A DNA stretch of 32,500 nt from contig NC_135557.1 in the NCBI RefSeq assembly GCF_964340395.1, forward strand, positions 23,613,725-23,646,224, in the 5' to 3' direction. A program made the position numbers and the translations under genes. Below are positions 1 to 32,500 of this stretch, piece after piece. The stretch comes from Glandiceps talaboti (Eukaryota > Hemichordata > Enteropneusta > Spengelidae). Positions within the stretch are counted from its first letter, which is position 1, and each line of letters opens with the position of its first letter. The notes under the pieces were generated by a model. It saw only the letters and a list, made by a program, of their open reading frames with translations, was not told the origin of the DNA and did not search any database.

Positions 1-216
1 TTCTTCTATTCTGTGTAAATGTTTTCGAACAACTCCTTGTAATAAAGTGATAGTATAAGCAGCTGGGTGATGTGTCTTCAACGAAGACATGTTAGGTGAT
101 GAAGAGTGTGATTCAATTATCCCAACATTGTCAAGTAATTCCAAGTCACTTGACGATTGTATGATAATAGCACTAAAATGCCATTACAGAAAACGGCAAA
201 TATAATATATACTTAC
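1..216 (-). other. Gene A intron, left edge
   Basis: Lies downstream of gene A exon 5 after its GTAAGT donor. No further exon with an acceptor and Ig signature is visible before the window ends. Confidence 0.5.
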
Positions 217-3200
217 AAAACACTACTGGATGAAGTTTATCAGACTCCACATTGTCATATTCTGTATGTGTAGCCTCACATTGGAAATGTACAGTGTTAT
301 GTTCTGCTGATAATCTGATACTGAGAACTTGTCTAGTTATTGTCCCATGGAAATCACCATCAATGTATTCTTCTTCACCGATTTTCTCCTGCTCATTGTC
401 TGTAAGTTCACTGTCATTTTTATACCATTGAATTGATGGACGAGGATTTGATGATTCACTGGTACAGGTCAAGTCAAGAACATCTCCAGATTTAACAACA
501 GGTTCATATCCAGTCAGATGAACTGCTTTCGGTGCAACTGGTAATAAGTATGATAAAAGTTCAAGGATTAACAACGAATTATGCATTCGCATACACTGTT
601 TGTATTTATACACTGAGTAAATTTGCATGTATATGCCAAACATAATGTGTAATCACTACGTCAATCCGTCATAAGACAACCCAGAGACAGTTCTATTGAT
701 CTTTAAATCGAAATTATAAATAATTTTAACAAGTATTAAATTTTGCTAAAATTGTCTTCATCGTATGTTAATATACGTCATTTCAATTGTTTGAGTTTGT
801 CATATAAATTAAATGTACAAGTTTTCCTCCTGTACATAAGGTATGTGTTTAAAATCCTATATCTAATTTTTTGAAATTTTGCTACATAGAAACGTCAAAT
901 GTCTAACCAAAACTTACAATGCACTATAAGTGGTCCTGTATTGCAAGTAAGTGGTTCAGACAACACAAGGTTTGTTGCATTACACAGATAGTCCATTTGA
1001 TTATCACTTCTATTGACAATCTGTTGATATGTTAAGGACGTTTCAGTTCCACTAGATGGAGTACCTATTTCGTCTAATAGTTCATGACTTGAACCATTTA
1101 TCCATCGCAGTGTAGCCAATGGATTTCCACCAACAGCCGTGCAGATGATTTCTATTTGAGTGTTTTCTTGGTAGGTAATATCATCTAATAGAGTACATGA
1201 TGGGTGGTAAGGTGCATCTGTGATTCAATGTATAGGAAGAGATATTAATAAATTAAGAAAAGTTAAAACGTTAATAAATTAAACAGTAAACAACTAATCT
1301 CATATTATTTGAAGCTACTGGTTATTTATGTTATCAAAATATAATTTGTGTGTGAATTAAAACTGTAATACTAATCCACACTCAATAGCATAACCAAGTA
1401 CATTTTCAACCCTAAATTTTCATGACAGAGTGATATGATTTAATTATGGGTAGAATACGTTATTCAGCACATTTATTATCTGAATTCCCATGGTCAAAAA
1501 TAAGAATTTCCTTTCCTTCCCGAAAAATTAGAACTTACATTTAACATCCAACTCATCTGTGAAACAAATCTTCGTACTTGTCACATCATGGTCACCTTCA
1601 CATCTAAATATTTTCCCATTATCATCTGACGTCAAATCCCATTCTACCTCATTTGTTGTGAGAGGTGGGTCATCACTTGGAGAAGGTGTGCTATACACAC
1701 TGTCTGGAAGGGGATCACCAGTGATGTTATCAAACCATTCTAAGGTGGGATGTGGATTTCCATCAATTGCTCTGCACAGTATCCTGATTGTGTCACCTTC
1801 TTTCATATAGTCAGTAGACTCAACGTCAATGGAACATTCTGGCCAGGGATCGCCTGGTGCATCTATAATTGATATTTTTTTCATAGTAAGCTATGTCATT
1901 AATTACCATATACGTTAAATGACAGAATTTGTATGTATGTATGTATGTATGTATGTATGTAGAAATGCATAAGGAACTAATAAACCAGTCCGTATATATA
2001 GCTGTTAAATCCGACGTTTCGAATAAATATTCTTTTTCAAAGGAAAAATTGGCGAGACAGAGAAATGCCAGGTGACAACCCGAACATTTCTAAATATAAT
2101 GGAACAAAACCGCGCGTGATATAAATAAACGGTTGTACGTGGGATAAGTTCTTAAATTCGCACGCACCTATGTATGTATGTATGTATGTATGTATGTATG
2201 TATGTATGTATGTGTGTGTGCGTGTGTGCGTGCGTGCATGCATGCATGCATGCATGCATGGATGGATGGATGGATGGGTGGGTGGTGGGTGGGTGAGTGG
2301 GTGGGTGGGTGGGTGGGTGAATGAATGGATGGACGTAAGCATAAGTTACACACTTGGCATCATTTGATACAGATGTTAATGAAAGCAAAGGGCACGCGTC
2401 TTGTAAAGCTTCTTCAGATTGTTAATATTTATGTTTGTGAAAATTGTGATAAAAATATAGGTAATTGTGCCAGTCCCTGAACTGGACAGGCGACATATTG
2501 TGTTGTAACATACTTCATCATAATCCCATTTTATAGCCGATCCCGTACCTGGTCATATGGTATGCATTCTTTTCGTATTTCAACATAACTGATGATCAAT
2601 AATTTTCATGCTGATGCCCGCGTGGGCATTTTTCCTGAAAAAAGTAATGAAGGATGACCACATATGCACATGCGTAGGTTTATTTACAGCAGATGAATAT
2701 AGCGTCACTGTACCGATGTCATCAATGAAGCTCGCATTGTGTTCTCTGAACTCTGTCGCATTGTGTTCTCTGAACTCTGTTGACTGTTGTGGTTATTGTA
2801 CTATTATGATACATGTTGCGTTATATTTTTTTTATGATAGGCATGTGTGGTCAATGGTGTGGTGTGGTACAAAACAATATCATTGGACAATACCACACAC
2901 ATGTCGACTAATCGTAATCGTGCAACATCAGACGTTTGTTTCCCTTGGGCCTATGTGTCTTAACACAGACTGTTTCCCATCGACTCTGCAGACGTATGTA
3001 TTGCACGAGCAGGTATGTAAATATGTGTATAACACTCTGCTAGCTGGTATGTGTTATTGGTTAAATGTCCCAGCAAATTTTTATATTTTCCCTTTATCAA
3101 AAGTTGTTTATCCATTAGTAAATGCACTTAATTAGTAACAAGTGGTTCAATGGCAGGTGTATATGTCAAATAATTTCGATATAATATATATGGATACACT

Positions 3201-3958
3201 TACATGTGATCGAATAATTGTAATTGATGTAATAAAGATGAATGTATTGAACTTACACAAAACGTTGAGATATCTGTTATCACTGGTTTCACTCGATGCA
3301 TTGCTCATTGCTTGGCAGGAATAGTCACCAGCATAACGCCGCAATGCATTAATAATTAGAAAGTCATTTGACGTATTTTCAAAGAAGTTGCCGTCCTGGT
3401 ACCAAATGTAGTACTCTACATGAGGGATTGATGTCTCGCAAGTCATTTCTACTCGGCCATTTTCAATTACAGTATCATAAAATATAATATTAGTTGAGGT
3501 AATGGTCTCTGGAACAAAATAAAATACATTGCGTTGTTCATTTGACAGGTACACATATTAAGGTGTGAAAATTAATATATATTCAATGATTTGGTGATTG
3601 ATCCACTTATGAACCCCGGTATAGCAGTGATAAAACACTATGTAATCGTAACATGACATGTACATTTCTTATAACAACAGCAAACAGGCTGAAGGATTCG
3701 ATTTTGCTTGTGCTCCTGTAACCTACCCTGAACGTTAAACCCGTGTAGCGAGTGACAAAAGAAATGTACGTGTACAGACTTGCCAAAGTCACCATCTTTT
3801 TTTTTCATTCTTAAATTGGATATTATACATTATTGGATATTTCAATACATTATTTATTTGTCATACACAACTGTGCTCTATTGTGTGAAATAATAAACTT
3901 AAACTTTGTGAGTGGTTTTTAGACAGTCACGTGAATGCGTAATCAATACCGATGTATG

Positions 3959-4049
<91 letters not shown>

Positions 4050-4756
4050 GAGGGGAGGGGGGCTATTAGTACCTTGGAAACAAATAAGTTCTGAACAGCA
4101 TTTTCCTTTTAAAAAACAAAGTGAATAGCGTAAAACATATGGAGGTTATAAGGTCTAAAACATATAAAGGGACTGGTGCCAGTCTTAATTTTACCAAACG
4201 TCGATTGTTTTCAGTGTAAGACATCCACAAAATGCATATAGAAGGCTTTGACTATAATACGTTTTGTATTTACTATGAACAAAAAGTGTGTGTCATTCAC
4301 TCAGTCGAATGAAAGATTAGCTTATGCACTTAGGGGGCATACATATTTGTTAAGTCATTGTGTGAAATAATGGCAAATGGCCAACACACTCAACGGTCTG
4401 AAACTTTACTCTATGTTTAGATACATTTCCAAGTCAGGAACGTATTTAGTGACAGATTATAGCCATTTCTTGGGTAACTTGGAATGACAGTAATTGAGAA
4501 TTTTTTGAAACTGTAAAACAATGCATCATAACATGATAAGTGGAATGTCTGTTTGTTGAAGTAGTGCTACGTCCGTGACACATGTATAACCAGATATAAT
4601 TTATCAGTCCATGACGTTTTGTATATACCTGTGTACGTTAGATTGCTTTTGAACACAATAATCAAAACAAATTTGTATGACTGTCATAAAAGTTTACTCA
4701 CCGTTCAAGAAGAAGCATAACACAAGAAACAACCCTGTGAGGCGAACTGGTGCCAT
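1..4756 (-). CDS. Gene A: Ig-domain receptor, 5' part only (3' end off left edge)
   Basis: Five exons join in frame: a signal-peptide exon and four Ig-domain exons (4702-4756, 3257-3508, 1539-1862, 918-1217, 217-537), 417 codons plus one base. Ig3 and Ig4 match the matching exons of genes B and C in order and length (300 and 321 nt), so A is a tandem paralog. By analogy the missing 3' part should carry more Ig/FN3 domains, a membrane segment and a kinase-like domain, but none of that is visible here. Every internal intron is phase 1. The first Ig exon is shorter (84 codons) than the V-type first domain of B. Expected location is the cell surface with an extracellular N terminus; the ligand is unknown. 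A secreted form cannot be excluded. Confidence 0.8.
217..537 (-). CDS. Gene A exon 5: Ig domain 4 with FHGT insert
   Basis: Phase 1-1 exon of 107 codons, identical in length to gene B exon 6. Hallmarks are [16 protein letters not shown] and FQCEA. Between the Trp and the second Cys lies an acidic loop, EKIGEEE followed by DGDFHGT, that recurs in B and C. It is the last exon of A in the window. Confidence 0.87.
538..917 (-). other. Gene A intron 4
   Basis: AT-rich intron of 380 bases with a normal donor and acceptor. I see no repeat or gene in it. Confidence 0.75.
918..1217 (-). CDS. Gene A exon 4: Ig domain 3
   Basis: Phase 1-1 exon of exactly 100 codons, the same length as gene B exon 5. 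Hallmarks are [16 protein letters not shown], the NGSS sequon after the Trp, and YLCNATNLV around the second Cys. Extra cysteines (PSC near the start, PLTC near the end) recur in the B and C copies and could form a second disulfide. Confidence 0.87.
1218..1538 (-). other. Gene A intron 3
   Basis: AT-rich intron of 321 bases. No repeat, RNA or second coding region was recognised. Confidence 0.75.
1539..1862 (-). CDS. Gene A exon 3: Ig domain 2
   Basis: Phase 1-1 exon of 108 codons starting with the family's APG linker and PWPEC. Hallmarks are [16 protein letters not shown] for the first Cys and Trp, and IFRCEG for the second Cys. It ends in DELDVK before GTAAGT. It matches gene B exon 4 (PWPTC start, DDVDVK end). 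Confidence 0.87.
1931..1961. repeat. (GTAT)n microsatellite
   Basis: About seven uninterrupted tetranucleotide units within gene A intron 2. Confidence 0.95.
1975..2160. repeat. Possible dispersed-repeat fragment
   Basis: Contains GACGTTTCGAATAAATATTC followed by TTTTTCAAAG, a segment resembling the 'CGAAACGTC' 3' region common to many dispersed invertebrate repeats. It sits between two microsatellites. No termini or coding remnant was found, so the class is unknown; the resemblance is from memory. Confidence 0.3.
2169..2320. repeat. Compound tetranucleotide microsatellite
   Basis: Successive blocks of TATG, TGTG/CGTG, CATG, GATG and GGTG units, each passing into the next by one base change. 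It is open in several frames on both strands, which produces spurious low-complexity ORFs. Confidence 0.95.
2608..3135 (+). other. Unexplained plus-strand ORF inside gene A intron
   Basis: A 175-codon ORF opposite to gene A, the longest non-repetitive plus-strand ORF here, in a locally less AT-rich stretch. It contains a 23-base near-perfect tandem duplication giving LCSLNSVA then LCSLNSVD. The product is Cys-rich and partly hydrophobic, with no motif I recognise. It may be a chance ORF or transposon debris. Not called as a gene. Confidence 0.15.
2733..2781. repeat. Two-copy direct repeat of about 23 bp
   Basis: GCATTGTGTTCTCTGAACTC followed by TGT and one variable base occurs twice back to back. 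Confidence 0.85.
3257..3508 (-). CDS. Gene A exon 2: Ig domain 1 (I/C2 type)
   Basis: Phase 1-1 exon of 84 codons. The Ig hallmarks are the first Cys in EMTC, the core Trp in YIWYQD, and the second Cys in the AGDYSCQA motif. Several N-glycosylation sequons (NTS, NAS) are present. It is preceded by TTCCAG and followed by GTAAGT. It is shorter than any other Ig exon in the window and has no close counterpart in B. Confidence 0.85.
3509..4701 (-). other. Gene A intron 1
   Basis: A 1.2-kb intron separating the signal peptide from Ig1. It holds an 85-bp TA tract followed by a G-rich patch (GGGAGGGGAGGGGGG). No other coding region is supported. Confidence 0.75.
3963..4047. repeat. (TA)n microsatellite
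   Basis: About 42 uninterrupted TA units, immediately followed by a run of G with one A, in gene A intron 1. Confidence 0.97.
4702..4756 (-). CDS. Gene A exon 1: start codon and signal peptide
   Basis: ATG at 4756 opens 18 codons: [18 protein letters not shown], a basic N-region followed by a hydrophobic core typical of a signal peptide. The exon ends in phase 1 at a GTGAGT donor. On the minus strand a pyrimidine-rich run ending TTAG lies 5 bases before the ATG, so a 5'UTR intron acceptor there is possible. Confidence 0.75.
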
Positions 4757-6727
4757 TTTGTCTAACAAAAAAAGAACATAAACTACTTCAACGGTGTCAC
4801 ATGCTCAAATAATTGTTTTTTCACAACACTGAATAAAGTGAAAGCCCGTGGTAAAGGTCACAACTGACATTAGGTTCTGTGATGCATTCCCACGCACTTA
4901 GCATATTCAGGTACAAATGTACGTGAGGGCATTATGCTGAACCTGTTGAGTGTATAGTAGTAACTCCGAGTCAACTCAAACGCCTGCCCCCACTAGAACG
5001 ACCGTTATTAATTTATTTCTTCATGCTTATTTAACCGTGCTTTGTAAGTAAACAACTTTATTGTAAGTAAACAACGTCTTTTGGACACATATATTATATT
5101 TACGACGGGGTGGGTGGGGTGGTATAGTCTAGTCATGCGTTTCCTGGAAACAACTTAAATAGTTGATATGTGGTTATTATTAATAACGTTCATATATATG
5201 ACGTTACAATATATAAATTGGAATCTCTAAAACACCATTACTCTGCTTTTAAATCGAAATGTCACCTAGCAACATTGAAATTAGGCTGGCGAAATTAGTA
5301 TTATAAATGTAGTTACTGTCAATTTGTTTTGCAGCCTGTATGTTTTTTCGGTAGACCTAATTTAAGTGTTTCAAACAGAACAAAAATGGTCACCAAAAAC
5401 ATGTCTACAGTGCACAGAGGGATGGATTGATTTTCTTACAAACGAAGTAACAAATTAAATTAACAAGCAAACGACAACCAAACTCGCACTTAACTCACTC
5501 ACTCACTCACTCACAACTGCACATACATTTAAAGACAGACAGACTGACCACTGGAACTAGGCCTTCGATATATACTTTTTTTGTCTCATAAATCTCCAAA
5601 TGTTTTCAGTTCCTGACCCAATTCCATACTTCACATTTTCATTTATCCAGGTATTAGCAGTCTTCTCACTGCAAGGGAAGGAATTTGGAGTTCACCTGAC
5701 TGATAACAAATACACACCGCCCATCATGTCACATACGAGGACACATTCGTGTTTATAACAGGTTGCTTTATTCGTGTACAGAATGAAATGCTGACGTAAG
5801 CAGATCTAACACGAAGGTAGAATTGCAATAGTAGGACTTATCAATTCATTTAACATGTAAATAAAATAAAAAGAGAAATACAGTGATAGGGTAGCCGTAA
5901 TCGTGCATTTGCCAAAAATAGAAATGACGGCCAACAGGTTTAACAAGTGAGAAACATAGTACATTCATCATGTAAGTTTGTATTGAAGTATCTTTCATAT
6001 TTGTAAATGTATTAGCTGTATATGGAGTTGTATAACTTTTAGATCTGACAAAAACAATATAATCACTGAAAAATCTTCCCATACCAACAGTTAGATATTT
6101 CACATGTTAGAGGTATCATTCATCCATACGTAATACAGTGACAGGTTGAAATTGTGATTGTGTTAAGGGTAAAGACTTTAGGGTACGGACCCAAAAGTTA
6201 GTGTAACATATTTTGTGTACAGGTGCACAAATGTGTTTACCCACACGTGATTCAATATTGTTCAGAATGTATGATATTAGGAGTAAATCATATTATTTAT
6301 ATACAAAATAAATTTAAAATATTGCTATAGTTAAAGGTAGTGTAGCTATATGTTTTTTTTCCTGTCGTGTGTATTACTCTAGTAAAACAGTATGATTACT
6401 ACAACCATAATACTTATTTCAACGTCGTTTTCCTAATAAACAAGAATCAAAAATACGTGTATAAAAGTATGAATTGTCTTATAATATAAAATCCCAATAC
6501 TCAAATAAACTGTTTTCTGGCAAGTACTAGTTTTATCCTTTTACTAACTTGCGGTAATTAAATATTTGCTATACAAGCTAATCTAAAATTAACCCCACAA
6601 ATAAAGACGTGGGCAAAGCCATGATTGTTATAAATGTATATCCACTGGAGACTGGGAGACTAATAATTGTGATTATATTTCTAATATATATAGATACACA
6701 CCATTTGTTCACATACTTTCCCTTTTT
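4757..6727. other. Intergenic region between gene B 3' end and gene A 5' end
   Basis: About 2 kb between B's poly(A) signal and A's start codon. It must contain gene A's promoter and 5'UTR, but no TATA box can be singled out in such AT-rich sequence. It has a short ACTC microsatellite. An 85-codon minus-strand ORF (5846-6103) has no recognisable domain and is treated as chance. Confidence 0.6.
5493..5514. repeat. (ACTC)n short microsatellite
   Basis: Five tandem tetranucleotide units between genes B and A. Confidence 0.9.
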
Positions 6728-6733
6728 TTTATT
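6728..6733 (-). terminator. Candidate poly(A) signal of gene B
   Basis: AATAAA on the minus strand about 155 bases past the TAA stop of gene B. Position and hexamer fit a cleavage/polyadenylation signal, but in AT-rich DNA the match could be chance. Confidence 0.5.
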
Positions 6734-6887
6734 AACTGAATCTCATTTAATACAATTAGTAATGTTATGTAACGTGGTAACGTCTTCTACGTGCAGACAT
6801 AATACCTAAATTAAAAAAAAACATCTGTTGTTATATGTTATAATATCAATATAGTCTCAACAGTGGTCTTCATTAGACAATTCCTGT

Positions 6888-18256
<11,369 letters not shown>

Positions 18257-18295
18257 TGCTTCTTCATATTTCGTATGGTCCACGTTTGCTCCCGT

Positions 18296-18323
18296 TCCTA
18301 CTTCCTGGTGTATGACCTATTGG
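18296..18323 (-). promoter_or_regulatory. Possible promoter elements of gene B (CCAAT box and Ets-type core)
   Basis: On the minus strand, CCAAT at 18319-18323 and an ACCAGGAAGT Ets-like core just downstream lie about 40-65 bases before the start codon. Both are short motifs that occur by chance. The transcription start is unknown. Confidence 0.2.
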
Positions 18324-18611
18324 TGACTTTACACTTTGGACTTAGATATTAAATCAATAGAAATTAAGTTGTAAAAACACTACAGTGTTGCTAAATATCG
18401 TATTTCTTGTCAACATATCGACATATATTTGACCATGTCTGTCACTATTGTCATTATGTCGTCATATATTTCCGTAATGAGCACGCTGCTATTGATAATG
18501 GTTTAAACCAACTGAAACAATCGTAAAAAGAAGTGATCGTAAATAATAGTCTGATAAAGTTGTTTAATTAAACACGGGTTTATATATACACCAGTCATCA
18601 TTTTCAAAATA

Positions 18612-18740
18612 ATGTATGTATGTATGTATGTATGTACGTACGTACGTACGTAAGTATGTATGTATGTATGTATGTATGTACGTATACGTACGTGCGTACG
18701 TATGTATGTATGTATGTATGTATGTATGTATGTATGCATG

Positions 18741-18770
<30 letters not shown>
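18612..18770. repeat. (ATGT)n/(ACGT)n microsatellite
   Basis: TATG arrays interrupted by blocks of TACG units, which differ by one T/C transition and introduce CpG sites. Confidence 0.96.
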
Positions 18771-18772
<2 letters not shown>

Positions 18773-19618
18773 AGGTCAATATCTGTTAAAGGTCACCGCT
18801 GCCAGTATTACTGACATATTTAATATATTTCTGTTGTTGCATTATAGGAATATAAGCATGTGAATAAGTAATACTTTGCTATTACAAACTACTTATTTGA
18901 TAGACAGGTCTGGAAACATTCCGCTATCCACCTTTACAGGGGATCAAATGAAGAGTACACAGACATGCACTGATTCAGTTCCACAAAGACATTACAAAGT
19001 TCACGGTTTTAGTAAATCAAGTATATTAAGTATATCACATGTTGTATTCAAGGCAATATTCAATAGCTTCACACACTCCAGAACACAGTTCATCATATTC
19101 AGAACACGCTAATACAATATACAGCACTTCACTTCACTGGATAAATATGGAATCTTTATTTATGCTGACAGCATTTATAAGGTACAAGTATGTAGTGCTA
19201 TGAAATACAAAGCCCGTATGAAGTATGACACTTTCCTCTTTGTAAGTGTCATGCATTTATTTACTGTAGCGAAAATTCTTCAATTTCTCAATTTGACATT
19301 TTCACAAGTAACTGTATTAGGCGTACAAACAAATCCATTAAAAGTAAAATAATGTAGAATTAAAATGGCTCAAAACCCGCACCTCTAAAGTAAATGAATT
19401 TAGTTGTATATCCTAAATAGAATTATTTGTCTCACCCCTTACAGTAATTGAACTATTTCTTAGCTTCGATTACATCAATTTTTGACGAATAATGTAAACT
19501 CTAGTGTTATCAACTGATGTTTAACTTTGAGACAACATTACATTTTGTTCACGTGTTTCCGAGTTTAAATGTCACTGAGTATTTATAAAAAATACAAAAG
19601 TCCTGAATACATAAGTAG

Positions 19619-19624
19619 TTTATT
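19619..19624 (-). terminator. Candidate poly(A) signal of gene C
   Basis: AATAAA on the minus strand about 140 bases past the proposed TAG stop of gene C. The distance is reasonable; a chance match is possible. Confidence 0.5.
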
Positions 19625-19764
19625 ACTGGATATGTTTTCATTCGGATTGATCAATATATATGTTGCAACAATTTAACAAAAAAATCAATTTAATTAATTT
19701 CTAGATTTCTACGATCGTACTTCACAAAGTGCGAACAGCGACGTACATGTAAGTATGCGCTTTT

Positions 19765-32500
<12,736 letters not shown>

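Larger units (their letters stand above)
1863..3256 (-). other. Gene A intron 2, repeat-bearing
   Basis: A 1.4-kb intron that holds two GTAT/CATG-type microsatellites, a likely transposon-derived segment around 1980-2160, and a more GC-rich stretch (about 2600-3135) with an unexplained plus-strand ORF. Confidence 0.7.
18257..19618. other. Intergenic region between gene C 3' end and gene B 5' end
   Basis: About 1.4 kb holding gene B's presumed promoter and an ATGT/ACGT microsatellite. No independent gene is supported. Confidence 0.6.

Noticed and set aside
5846-6103. 85-codon minus ORF between genes B and A
   Set aside because: No domain, no splice-site fit and no paralog in the other intergenic gap; consistent with chance.

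Overview
This is animal (metazoan) nuclear DNA. It is AT-rich, has short exons separated by GT-AG introns, and carries many long microsatellites plus a MITE-like element. The proteins combine Ig, FN3 and receptor tyrosine kinase-like domains. The repeat style and low GC fit a marine invertebrate, for example a mollusc, another lophotrochozoan or a basal deuterostome. The sequence alone does not settle the phylum.

All convincing coding sequence lies on the minus strand. It forms three head-to-tail paralogous receptor genes, called here C, B and A in transcription order. Gene C (19765 to beyond the right edge) lacks its 5' end. It has four clear Ig domains, one FN3, a small unrecognised Cys-containing module, a transmembrane exon, a juxtamembrane exon with an ITAM-like pair of tyrosine motifs, a kinase-like domain and a short tail exon with a TYEIL motif. 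Gene B (6888-18256) is complete: signal peptide, six Ig domains, one FN3, transmembrane segment and kinase-like domain. Eighteen exons join in frame to 1115 codons plus stop. Gene A (from 4756, running off the left edge) shows a signal peptide and four Ig domains; its 3' half is outside the window.

The extracellular domains are each coded by one symmetrical phase 1-1 exon. B and C share kinase exon lengths (123, 112 and 97 nt are identical), which supports tandem duplication. Both kinase domains have lost the catalytic HRD aspartate: LRM in B, VRN in C. B has also changed DFG to EFS. Both keep the beta3 lysine. They therefore look like membrane pseudokinase receptors. C retains DLG, APE and tyrosine motifs, so it could act as a phosphorylated scaffold or partner. 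Ligands, partners and function cannot be read from the sequence.

The rest is introns and two intergenic gaps (about 4757-6727 and 18257-19618). They hold microsatellites, a 254-bp element with 17-bp perfect inverted ends inside a B intron, a GGTCAA-rich repeat, and an inverted copy of an intron-exon junction of gene C. No rRNA, tRNA, CRISPR or viral gene was seen. Splice sites were assigned by eye from reading frame, GT/AG and homology between the paralogs.
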